NCBI GenBank assembly: GCA_000310025.1
Contig: FN649727.1
Coordinates: 6,768,085 to 6,780,685 of the forward strand
From: Ectocarpus siliculosus
Lineage: Eukaryota; Sar; Phaeophyceae; Ectocarpales; Ectocarpaceae
Direction: 5' to 3'
Length of the DNA: 12,601 nt
Shown here: piece by piece, positions 1-8,600 of the stretch
Numbering within the stretch: position 1 is the first letter of the stretch
Layout: every line of letters starts with the position of its first letter
Translations under genes and position numbers: made by a program
The notes under the pieces: model-generated
Databases searched by the model: none
Told to the model about the DNA's origin: nothing
What the model saw: the letters and a program-made list of their open reading frames with translations, nothing else

Positions 1-27
1 GGGGGGGGGGGGGGGGGGGGGGGGGGG
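1..27. repeat. 27-base G homopolymer at the window edge
   Basis: The first 27 bases are all G. The run falls inside the third intron of the minus-strand epimerase-like gene, whose next exon is not in the window. Other G runs occur at 1064-1075 (12), 5160-5170 (11) and 8911-8920 (10), so long G tracts belong to this genome. A run this long at an edge could also be a sequencing or scaffolding artefact. Confidence 0.9.
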
Positions 28-394
28 AAGGCAGACAAGGGGTGCGCGCATGAAAGGTTGCAGTGGGATACAGAAGATACGGGGGGGTCCGCACGCAGTC
101 AGGCTACATAGCGTCGGCCTTACAGTATCATCATCGGGCGACAAGGAGATAGGGCTGTTAAGCCGGAATGTTCGCTAGCCGCAACAGTACTTGGGTGCAA
201 CAGCCTCGCAGATGCTGTACAACGGTTGTAGCACCATCGGACGACCATCATGCGGCGGCAAGTTGGTCGAAGAAAGCTCGGGACGGCCACCCGCCCGCCC
301 GCAAGAAAGCTAACAAGGAAGGAAGGGAAATCGGAACTCGGGGGCAAAGCATCAAGGAAGGGCGTGCCGTACAGCCGCAACAATACCCTCTCAC
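1..394 (-). other. Start of intron 3 of the epimerase-like gene, running off the window
   Basis: After the GTGAGA donor at 394-389 I find no minus-strand segment encoding the expected Ser-Gly-Gly-Ile-Pro continuation down to base 1. The open frames here on both strands are treated as noncoding. The stretch is GC-rich and ends in the 27-base G run. Confidence 0.6.
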
Positions 395-455
395 TCGGCT
401 TGGATCCGTCCATCATGGCGTCCGGGCGAACGAAGAGGTAGTCGTAGTCCTTCAC
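395..455 (-). other. Exon 3 of the epimerase-like gene (last one visible)
   Basis: 61 bases: 20 codons reading VKDYDYLFVRPDAMMDGSKP, then a single A before a GTGAGA donor at 394. This is the most diagnostic stretch of the gene, matching the LF-[VS]-x-x-[KP]-x-A-x-x-D-x-x-K-P signature of glucose-6-phosphate 1-epimerases. The trailing A is phase-compatible with the Ile (ATH) that begins the invariant I-x-G-G-I-P motif in the next exon. Confidence 0.8.
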
Positions 456-2380
456 CTGTGTAATAAACACCGCGGATCGCTGTTGTTGTTGTTGTTTGTG
501 AGTGAGGAGGTATGGGGAGAAGCTCTGTATATTATGTGCCATGTCGGGATTGTGCCCGTTTTCTCTCTTTCTTTCTTAGTACACAGCGCAACTAATCTAT
601 CTTTATCCATAGATACGAAGAGCGCGTACGCGAGGGGGGTTCGTGGCCGTTATCATCGCCACGCTGTCATTAGGAGAGCAACATGATGACTTTACTGCTG
701 TGCCATGTAGGACAACAGCGCCATGGGGCATACCGTCGGCAGCACTTTGTCTCAACAAATGCCCGCGAGAACATGGACAAACGAGACAAGCAGTGCAACG
801 ACACACGAAGGGAACATGCTTGACAAAGACATCCCTCACAAAACGCCCGTGCAGCAGTCAGTACATACGCGAGAGGAGAGACTCGCCTTGAAGCTGGTCA
901 CGCAGCCGCCGAGGGTGAACACCTCCGCAGACGCATCGCCGGAGCTGATCGTGAGTTTCTTGAGCCCGCTCTCGTCTTAGCACGAGAAGAGGGGGGTTTT
1001 CGCGATAACATCACACCATGAACACAGAGAGAGCGTCACACACACAAGCAGTGGAACATCCGAGGGGGGGGGGGGCGTACTCATTTGTTGCTTGCCTTAG
1101 TCATTTGACCATTGACCACGCGTCCCTTTCGAGACGGAGCACCTCGGATGGGGGAGGTTAGTCCGAGGCGTTGAGAGACGTGTGCAGCAACCGGGGCAAG
1201 GGGTGGTAAGTGGAGCATTGGAAACACCTGAATTAGTGTGCTTCTCTCAGTATCGAGGCAACAGCTGCGATGCGAGATAAACACCACACCACGGCATCAC
1301 TGACTGCCGTAGATTTATCCAGGGGCCTTGCTTGGTCGAAAGCATTCTGCGCTGGGTGAACGCTGGCGTTGGAATCCAAGCGCGAGACCTCCGCTTTAGA
1401 ATACGCAGTGCAGTATCTTTAAGAAAATAGTCTATAGATGAAAATACAGAAAGCCCATCCGTTCGAGTACAGTCAAAAAGGATGTGCTGAAAGACTAGAC
1501 TATCTGCTGTACACTGAATTGTACCAGTGATGACAGCTGGTACCAGTGATTCACAGCTGGTGCAAAGTACAAAAGCATCTGCACCAAAAAATACGTACAG
1601 ATAGGTAAAATAGTTCTCTACTGGGTCAACGACAAAATATCGGGGAGAAGCCCTCCGTTATGTTGTGTGTTACAAAATGGGCACACACGGAACAAGGCAC
1701 AGAACAGCAGTATTTGCTGTTGAACGTATGCGTATGCCGCAGTAATTGAATCTATCATCCGTTTTGAATTTTAAAAAACAGGTCATTTGTGCTTCGGAAT
1801 GTTTGCATCCATCTGTCCTTGTCTTGCAGGGTAAATGTCCGACATTATTAGGATGTGCATTGCACCTCTGAAAACACCCAGAGAGTTGGAGGTGCAATGG
1901 GAGCGCCTACTGCAACTGCTCCCAGCGAAGCCAGCGAGACACAGCAGTACAGCAGGTAGTATGCATACAAACACATACAGTACCAAGAGAACAGCGTGAG
2001 TGAGAACGTGCGTACGAAGAAAACCGGATGCGGCGGATCATCCGCGGATCATGTAGTCTATGTAGTATCTGGTTCCATCCTGCACAACAGTTCACAAGTC
2101 CGGAGTCGAAGGTACAGCCGGTGCGGTAAATCTTGCTCCAGCGGCAAGGACGCACAGGTGAGTGATCGATCCTCATGCCGTCCACATACACATGGCCCTA
2201 TTGTACGGCGGTGTTTGCTGCACCCAGAGAACAACCCTCACTTGTGCCCTCGGTCGCCATCCTCGCCGGCGTGCTGCGCATGTTGTGAGCCTGCTGCACC
2301 GGCACCGGCACGTGGAAACCGGCTACATCAGTGAGCTGAAGGCCCAGGAAACCGAAAGCGGCCAAAGTAGTGGAGTGCAT
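395..2380 (-). CDS. Glucose-6-phosphate 1-epimerase-like protein, probably plastid-targeted, 3' part missing
   Basis: Members of this family (EC 5.1.3.15, aldose 1-epimerase superfamily) interconvert the alpha and beta anomers of glucose-6-phosphate. Three exons on the minus strand (2380-2242, 975-887, 455-395) join in phases 1 and 0. They give about 96 residues: a 46-residue leader, then a core with GGCVTSFK followed by YLFVRPDAMMDGSKP. In this family the equivalent segments are G-G-x-V-T-S-[WF]-K and L-F-[VS]-x-x-A-x-x-D-x-x-K-P-I-x-G-G-I-P. The last visible exon ends one base into the next codon, and that base is A, as expected for the Ile of KPI. The Gly-Gly-Ile-Pro segment and the catalytic His and Glu lie beyond base 1. 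The leader has a hydrophobic stretch (TTLAAFGFLGLQL) and then VAGFHVP, which resembles the heterokont ASAFAP plastid motif with Phe at +1. Internal Met34 and Met41 could start a cytosolic form. The assignment comes from motif memory; no search was run. Confidence 0.78.
456..886 (-). other. Intron 2 of the epimerase-like gene, probable GC-AG type (431 bases)
   Basis: The donor reads AAG|GCGAGT and the acceptor reads TTATTACACAG. Using this donor leaves six residues (VKDYDY) between SFK and LFV, close to the usual spacing of the family. The GTATGT alternative would insert six more. GC donors normally need a strong surrounding match, and AAG|GCRAGT is such a match. Confidence 0.55.
887..975 (-). 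other. Exon 2 of the epimerase-like gene
   Basis: 89 bases: two bases completing a codon, then 29 codons. The reading runs from Glu-Ser-Gly-Leu-Lys-Lys through ISSGDASAEVFTLGGCVTSFK. This is the first beta-strand region of the family, with the conserved GG-x-V-T-S pattern. The exon start is fixed by an in-frame TAA just upstream that overlaps the acceptor CTAAG. It ends in phase 0 at AAG|GCGAGT, a GC donor. An alternative GTATGT donor 18 bases further on (after 869) would add six residues, ASLSSR. Confidence 0.72.
1521..1559. repeat. Two-copy tandem repeat of about 19-20 bases
   Basis: GTACCAGTGATGACAGCTG (1521-1539) is followed directly by GTACCAGTGATTCACAGCTG (1540-1559). The copies differ by a small indel and one substitution. 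They lie in intron 1 of the epimerase-like gene. Confidence 0.85.
1858..1899. repeat. 11-bp perfect inverted repeat with 20-base loop
   Basis: CATTGCACCTC (1858-1868) pairs with GAGGTGCAATG (1889-1899). It could form a hairpin in the intronic RNA or be a remnant of a small inverted-repeat element. It does not extend beyond 11 pairs. Confidence 0.8.
2242..2380 (-). other. Exon 1 of the epimerase-like gene: start codon and targeting presequence
   Basis: The ATG at 2380-2378 is the first in-frame ATG; upstream only a GTG is available. The exon encodes 46 residues beginning MHSTTLAAFGFLGLQL and ends one base into the next codon at a GTGAGG donor (2241-2236). The hydrophobic segment and the VAG|FHVP junction fit a signal peptide followed by a transit peptide, as used for import into four-membrane plastids. 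A plain secretory signal is the main alternative. No residue of the catalytic fold is in this exon. Confidence 0.72.
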
Positions 2381-2607
2381 GGTAACAGACTGCGTTCTTG
2401 TTGTGGCTTTGTGTGACACAGACCGGGCACAGGAGGCGCCAAAATGCGTTGCAGGGGCTCCGTGACAAACTGCTCAAAAGCTGGGCTGGCACCCCCCCCC
2501 GCTCAACGGAGGTTCTGTCAACTTCGGAGTACCGTTTCATTTGTGCTAGGATCCCGGTGTGGGGAAGAGATCTAACCTTGCTCTCTAGCTCCCCTGACGA
2601 GGGGCGA
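2381..2607. promoter_or_regulatory. Shared divergent promoter/5' UTR region
   Basis: Only 227 bases separate the two start codons, so both promoters and both 5' UTRs must lie here or overlap the opposite gene. I see no TATA box. TTTTGGCGCC occurs on the minus strand at 2444-2435, a full match to the animal/plant E2F site consensus TTTSSCGC. On the plus strand an ATG at 2444 opens a 43-codon upstream frame that ends with TAA at 2573-2575, if transcription starts before it. A 9-C run sits at 2492-2500. Confidence 0.6.
2435..2444 (-). promoter_or_regulatory. E2F-like site TTTTGGCGCC
   Basis: The ten bases match the E2F/DP binding consensus and sit centrally in the divergent intergenic region. 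One match of this length in GC-rich DNA can be chance. No second site was found close by. Confidence 0.3.
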
Positions 2608-2681
2608 ATGGGAAACGGGAATACTAAACCTCCCCTGGGGCCCGCGGAGTTTGGACCGGAGGCCGAAGAGCTTGCAAAAGG
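2608..2681 (+). other. Exon 1 of the 1,774-residue protein gene: start and myristoylation signal
   Basis: The ATG at 2608 is the only ATG in its open frame. The exon encodes MGNGNTKPPLGPAEFGPEAE and a few more residues (ELAKG). It ends two bases into the last codon, at G|GTAAGC (2682). Gly2, a small residue pattern, Thr6 and Lys7 match the consensus for co-translational N-myristoylation. There is no cysteine near the N-terminus for accompanying palmitoylation. Confidence 0.75.
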
Positions 2682-5600
2682 GTAAGCAAGCTTCCTATTT
2701 CCTATTGCTGAAAAAAATGATGAAAATTGAACATCGTATGTGTTGTTCCTCTTTGAACATGCATCACCATATCTTGCGTGACACACACCGCCATGAAGTC
2801 GTACACGAGATCTCGACAGCGACCTGCCTAGATACCACGCAGAAGAAAGGTGGATCATGCACGACGGGTAGATGGAAGGAAGGCTTTCATACATATTTGC
2901 ATTGTTTTTTACGATCGATCGGATGTGGTGTACACTACTGCATTTTAGACTACGAATACGTCTACAGCAGTACAGCGATGTCATGGTTGTACGGTATAGT
3001 GGTCTATTGGCGATCAAACTGTAAGGGGGTACGGGATGCGTTGGTACCATTGGCAAGCAACAAACTCATCGTCATAAGCTTCGAAGCATGCGATCTCTGT
3101 CGTTCTCCGCAAAGATTTGGCTGTGGCACAGCAGTATACAGTACATAATCGCGGGCTATATCTTGCCACACAGCAGTACATAGTCCAATATGTATACCCA
3201 CCATTCGACCCGCACTCGCTTGTTCCAGTCTCAGCAGGCAGAAATCAGCGTCCGCACCACGCGTCAGCAGCAAACGACACGCACCATTCGGAGACTCAAA
3301 CGCCGCCACATCAATCGGCAGCAGCACCAAAACCGACAGCAGAGGCAGCGCTCCTACCACTGTCACCACCAGCAAGGACCGCCTCGTGGCACCATCCAGC
3401 AACCCGCTTCCGCCGGCGGCTTTCTCGACGCCGTCGTTGCCTACGAAGAAGAGCGGCAACACCATCCCGAACATTGCTTCACCCGTGCGGGCTGTCTTTT
3501 CGGCATCCTTGGAAAGGTCCCTCGGCAAACGTAGGCCCGGCGGACTCCGTTGTTCGTCGTCGTGGACATCGGGTAAGCTCACTCGCGACACCGAGGACGC
3601 CAATACCACCCCCGCCGCCGCCGCCGCCGCCCCAATCGCATCCTCGTCCTCATCATTGTCACGAAGGAGGCGGTGGATGCAAAAGGCTGGGGACGGAGTG
3701 GACCAGACGATCACGGCCACAGGGCGGCAGACATCGTCAACCGCACCGACACCGGCCACGACAACGTCGACAACAACAATAACGAGACAGGACACGAAGA
3801 AGGAGCGAAGGAGGAGCGTTTCACGTACTTGGACGGAAGCTTCCCGCCAAGGCCAGGAGGACAAGGCAAAGGAAGCGACAACGAGATCGGGTTCCAAGAC
3901 CCACAGGTGGGAGGGCTTGAGGAGAAACCGTCTCGCGTCGCCTTCCAGACTAGATATCGGCGTCGACGGAGACTCCGTCACGGTTGTGGAGACAATTGCA
4001 GATATCGTCGACAACGACGACGGCTTGCCCGAGGACTCAGAGCAGCAATGCCAAAGGGACTTGGTGCGGCCATCGCCGGCTGTGGCCGACTCGTCTATCG
4101 AGCCCGTCGGAGATCGAGGTAAAAAAACGGCGGGCGGGGCAGCAACGAAGGAGGAGGAGCAAGGCAGCCATTCGGGGACTGGGGGCAGGGAAAGTCAACA
4201 CCCCCCTCGCGGTATTCGTAGAAGCGGTGGGGGCAATCAGAGGGGCACCCTGCCCATGGTCAAGTGCTGGGAAGGAAACTCTTTCGCCAAGGAGGGGAGA
4301 AAGGGGGGAGGGGGAGAGGAAGAAAGAAGGCCGCACGGAAGGCCCATGAGGTCCCGAAGCCACGCGGACAAGACATTCCTCCAAAGGACGTCGTCAGACG
4401 CGAGGAACCCGTCGTCGTTTGTCGTCGTCATTGATGGCAAGAACATCCGCAACGACAACAGAATGGAGGCAGGCAGCGCCGGCGTGGCGGCGACAACGAC
4501 CGAGAGCGGGGGAGGAGCGGCCTTCGGACGGGCATCGAGCGAAGGACTTCGTGTCCGGCAGCCGGGGGGACGACGAGCAGGAATGCGGGCAGTGCGCGGA
4601 GGCGGCGGCGGCGGCGGCGGCGGGACCTTGCCCTCTTCAACAGCAGACGGCGACCGAGTACCGGTGCACGGGGGGGCTTCTACCGCCTCGTCGACGTCTC
4701 CTCCTCCGCAGCTGCAGCTCCCGGTGGCCTCCGCGGAAGATACGACGTGCTTCGACCTCGCGGAGAGCCGGAGCGTCTCCAGCGCCAACAGCGCCGGCGT
4801 GGTCCAGGAGCAGCTGTCGGTGTGTTCCTCCTTGCCGCCCATGGGTGGCACGGGGAACGGGACGGGGGGCGCGGGGGGGGGCGCCGCGACGGCGACGGAC
4901 CTGATCTTCGAGGAGTCCTCCTTCGAAGACAGCGTCGCCTCCGTGTCGCAGGCCTCGTCGGCGGAGAGGTGCGGCATCGAGGCGCTCGGTAGCGGCAGCG
5001 ACGCGAACGGCGAGGGCGGCGGCGGACGCGGCGGCGGTGGTGGCATCGGAGTGCGAGGAGGGAAACGAGGGAGAGGAGGCCCCGCTCCGCGACAACGCAG
5101 CCGTTCGTCTTCTGATGAGTTTGTGCGGACCAGGTGCGATCGAGCATACGACAAGGGTTGGGGGGGGGGGTTACAACGGCAGGAGGAGACATGTTCTACG
5201 CAGTTTGATTGTAATCGTGCGCTCTTTCGGCTGCGTGTTGCTGGAAGGTGTTGTGCTCTTGATGGAGAATTCACTCGAGGAGGAGAAGTCGTCAATTAGG
5301 ATTCACGGAGGAAAAGGCGTCCGTGCGCTCCGGCTCGATATATCTGTGAGACAGACGTCGCGCAACTCCACAACTGTGACCCTTGATGACAGACAGCGCT
5401 GGCCTGTCTCAGCCCGCACGGACATACACAGCAAAGAATATCCCCGCACGTGAGTGCTGCCTGCAACGCATATGTAGTTTAGGGTGCTAATTAACTGGTG
5501 CCACAATTTTTCACCGCTCGTTTCGACGAAACATCAGGTCTGTCGGGCGTGGCTTGTCTAACCTTATGGCGCGGATCCACGAGCAGGATGAGTTCGGGGG

Positions 5601-8600
5601 GAGCACGCTGGAGTCCCAATGGAAACCCCGTCCGCGTGACCTAGACTCGAGGTACGAAGAAAATCAACGCATTATCCGGCGGTGTGATACTTCCGTCTGT
5701 AACCACATGTGAGATTGACCCAGGGTTGATGATACTGTTTTGTTCTTGGAATGGTCCCGGGGGGGAAAGTCATGAAGGGGGCGGAGGCGCTGAATGGTCA
5801 TATCCCCGCGTTGTCGCCGAAGATGATGTGTGCGTGCTGTGCGGGGTGCGAACTCAAAGGTGACATCGGAATGCCTGGTACGGACTGTAGAAGCGGGGTC
5901 CTTCCCGCCGAGATGGTCCACTAAGCATCTTTCAATGTAGCCCTCAACTTACGCTACAAAGGGCGTAGTACAACACAGAATGCGATCGATCCGGCTTGGC
6001 TTTCATCGACGAAAACAAAACACGCCCCGCCCTGCCCCTCGCCGTACCTCGACCGCCTGCAGGTCGGGCACGGGAGAGGTCTTCCGGGTGCAAGAGCTGT
6101 CGGACTGTGACGAGGATGGGCTAGAATCCGTGTTGACGACCTCCTCACCACCGGCGGTAACGGTGGCGGCGGCCGCCACCGTCGCGGCCGCAAACATGGG
6201 GCATCAACGGGCTTCCCTGGAGCTGCGGAACTTGGCACTTGAGCGCGAGGTGAGTGTGTGCCGCCGAGCGATGCGCCGGGCGGTGATTGGTCTATGCAAC
6301 AGCGGCAGACAACACAGGCCGCAGGGGCCATGGTACTTCGCGGCGATTGGTCCACCAAATATACGGCCGGTACACGCTTTTTCAGCTCGCTCATACGCTG
6401 GTGTCGCCGCTTTGTGGCTCCCCACTCGCACACGTGATTCTGCTTGTTCGCTTTCGCGGTCTTTGGGGGACATCCTCTTGTGCTACTGTACCATTTTGCA
6501 CAACAACAGACCCACGAAATTCCATGTCGACTAGAAGGACCAGCGTGGTGTTTGCAAAAACTCTCCGCGCGCGCGCGCCACAGCACAGTTGTTCTCATGC
6601 GCATCGTACAATACTTCCCGGCAGGTAGAGCAGCTCAAGACCTACCTCCGAAGCATGGGAGGCGATGACGTCATCAACACCGACCGTCATCTCCACGGCG
6701 TGCGCCCCAGGCCTCGGCCACACCAACAACAACGCGTCGGCGAGCAGGTGCTTCTGCACCATTCGGCCGCACCCCCTCCCGTCTCAGACCCCCCTCCTTC
6801 AATCACTCACCGGAGCGGCGGCGGCAGCGGCAGAAACGGAGGTAGCAGCTGGAGAAGCGGCGGCGGCGGTGGTGATGTGACCGCACGAGGCAAGGCCGAC
6901 GACGTCGGGCGAGCGAGAAGATGGTCGGACAAATGGAGAGGAGGCGGGGCGCCGGACCCCTCAGCCGTCGTAGTACATGCCGGCATGCACTCTCCGCGCG
7001 CGGCGGGCGAGCCGGACAGCGGTGCTGCTACCGCGCAAGACGAGACCACCGTCGTCGTACACGCGCAACAACAGCCCGCTCCTTCCCCTCCGCGAAAGCG
7101 CGGCGGCGGTGGCGGCGGCGGCCACCGGGCGTCGGCCGCGGCGGCAACAGCGGAGTCCCCGGCCACTTCCTCTCCCGTGAGAAAGCTCCGATCGGACAGG
7201 CTGCGCTCGCCGGTTTGCGCCGCTGGTGCCTCGGTGGCCCAAGCGCCACCCCAGCAAGGGGGTGTGGGCACCGACACCGTGCCGTTGCTGGAGGCGACGG
7301 GGGTCGGCGCTCTCGACGGGTTTGGGGGAACGAGCAAGAGCGACCACCGGGATGAGGAGGAGAAACCTGTCCTTGGGGGTAAGCTCGTGCGTTCTTGGAC
7401 GTGTTCGATGGTTTGTTCGTGAGCTTCGGCAAGATGTCAATTGCTGCGGATCTTTTGCTACCGGCCTGTGGTCGTGCAGCAGCAACAACGAACGAAAGAG
7501 CAACAGCAACACAGAAAATGGGGACCGCCATGCACAGAAAAAACACAAAACATGAGACTCTCGAGGAGAATACCAAGAGATATCACGCACAACAGTGCGG
7601 AGAAACAGAATACACCATCGTGCAGCGAGAGCGACAACGGCGCGACGAAGCACTCATGTGCTGAGAACACGAACGATGTTGTTGCGACTCCAAACTCGTG
7701 GATTGACGACCGGCACGACCGCATGTGGGTCGCAACAAATGGGTACACCCCGTCCCTTTCACGAGCAGCATTGATTGAAAGCTTTGGACAGATAGACCGA
7801 CCTAACCAACACCATCCACCCTTACCCGCCTTGCCTTTTTCGTTAGATTCCAGGCAAACGCCAAGACACGATTTGTCCGGCGAGGTCGGCGAAAGTCGGC
7901 CGTTGCCTCGGCTGCGGGTGGAGGAGGCGGAGCGGCGGCGGGGCGTGCCGGGAAAGGCACGACCAGCCAAGAAGCCGATGAATCTGGGGGGCATGGTGTC
8001 GGGGATGAAGCACACGCTTCTATCCCGAAGGTGAGACACTTGCCGTCATACACGAAACGCTGTGATGTGCACAAGGCTCAGGCTTCTCTTGCTGACGGCA
8101 GCAGGGATCGGCCGTCCTTCTGGATGGGAGGCTCTCGGCCCATCTTTCAAGCCGGCGGAACGAAAAAGCACTCCCCGGGTACATACATACGTACGTGTGC
8201 GCGTTTCTTCGCATCTTACGGCATTTCCCCTCTCGGCTGGACTCGAGCACGTCGCGTGAACTTGACACGCGAACTGACGTCAACATTTCAAATTCATTCT
8301 ATGTAACCACTTGTAGACGTGGTACTGGATTAGACATCAGAACGCTTTGCAGGCGTGAACGAAATAACACCAACGACACCGACGAACAACTCACCCTGCG
8401 TGAGAGCTACACACATACATGGCCAGCTGCGGCGGGTTCTTCCGACGATCGACGTTGCCATCGTATCCTCAACCCCTTGTCACCTGCTGGTGTTCTCCTC
8501 GTTCCCTGCCCAGACGAAGCGCGGGGGACAAAGTCACGCCACTTGTCGTCCCAGCTGGCACCCGCGCCTCCCCTGCACCCACACCCGCCGCTAGCGGGGG

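Larger units (their letters stand above)
976..2241 (-). other. Intron 1 of the epimerase-like gene (1,266 bases)
   Basis: Donor GTGAGG (2241 downward), acceptor CTAAG (980-976) behind a C/T-rich tract; phase 1. The flanking exons join without a gap in the expected protein, so I do not propose an exon here, though a small phase 1-1 exon cannot be excluded. The part from about 1380 to 1900 is AT-richer than the exons. The intron holds a 12-G run (1064-1075), a two-copy tandem repeat (1521-1559), an 11-bp inverted repeat (1858-1899) and two copies of an ACAGCAGTA word. Open frames in it lack coding character. Confidence 0.65.
1703..3180. repeat. Dispersed ACAGCAGTA words in noncoding DNA
   Basis: ACAGCAGTA or a near copy occurs at about 1704, 1941, 2964, 3129 and 3170, often followed by CAG or CA. 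All copies fall in introns 1 of the two divergent genes. Related CAGCAGTCAGTACATA occurs near 852. The copies are not tandem and have no common spacing. Confidence 0.6.

Noticed and set aside
414-455. KDYDYLF resembling the N-terminal segment of Rab GTPases
   Set aside because: The P-loop GxxxxGKS that follows in Rabs is absent. The continuation VRPDAMMDGSKP fits the epimerase family instead.
120-542. 140-codon minus-strand frame taken as one continuous exon
   Set aside because: Only 395-455 of it matches the family. The remainder is intron on both sides, shown by the TTATTACACAG acceptor and the GTGAGA donor.
168-686. 172-codon plus-strand open frame
   Set aside because: It covers the complement of epimerase exon 3 and its intron. 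The minus strand carries the conserved protein motif there, so this frame is a shadow.
1996-2157. Plus-strand segment ending at a perfect GTGAGT donor (2158), as a possible first exon
   Set aside because: No ATG lies in a frame that reaches the donor with coding character. It overlaps intron 1 of the minus-strand gene, and the 2608 exon gives a better phased start.
3004-4014. 336-codon minus-strand open frame with hydrophobic Val/Leu stretches
   Set aside because: It lies opposite exon 2 and intron 1. The apparent membrane-like segments arise from the complements of Asp/Asn/Thr codons.
4237-5295. 352-codon minus-strand open frame, Pro/Ser/Arg-rich
   Set aside because: It is the complement of exon 2 of the long gene in a GC-rich region with few stops. 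It has no recognisable domain and no splice-consistent partners.
7441-8034. 197-codon plus-strand frame beginning at a non-ATG codon, as an independent gene
   Set aside because: Its 3' part is exon 5 of the long gene. The 5' part is Gln/Thr-rich intron sequence in front of a clear pyrimidine tract and acceptor.
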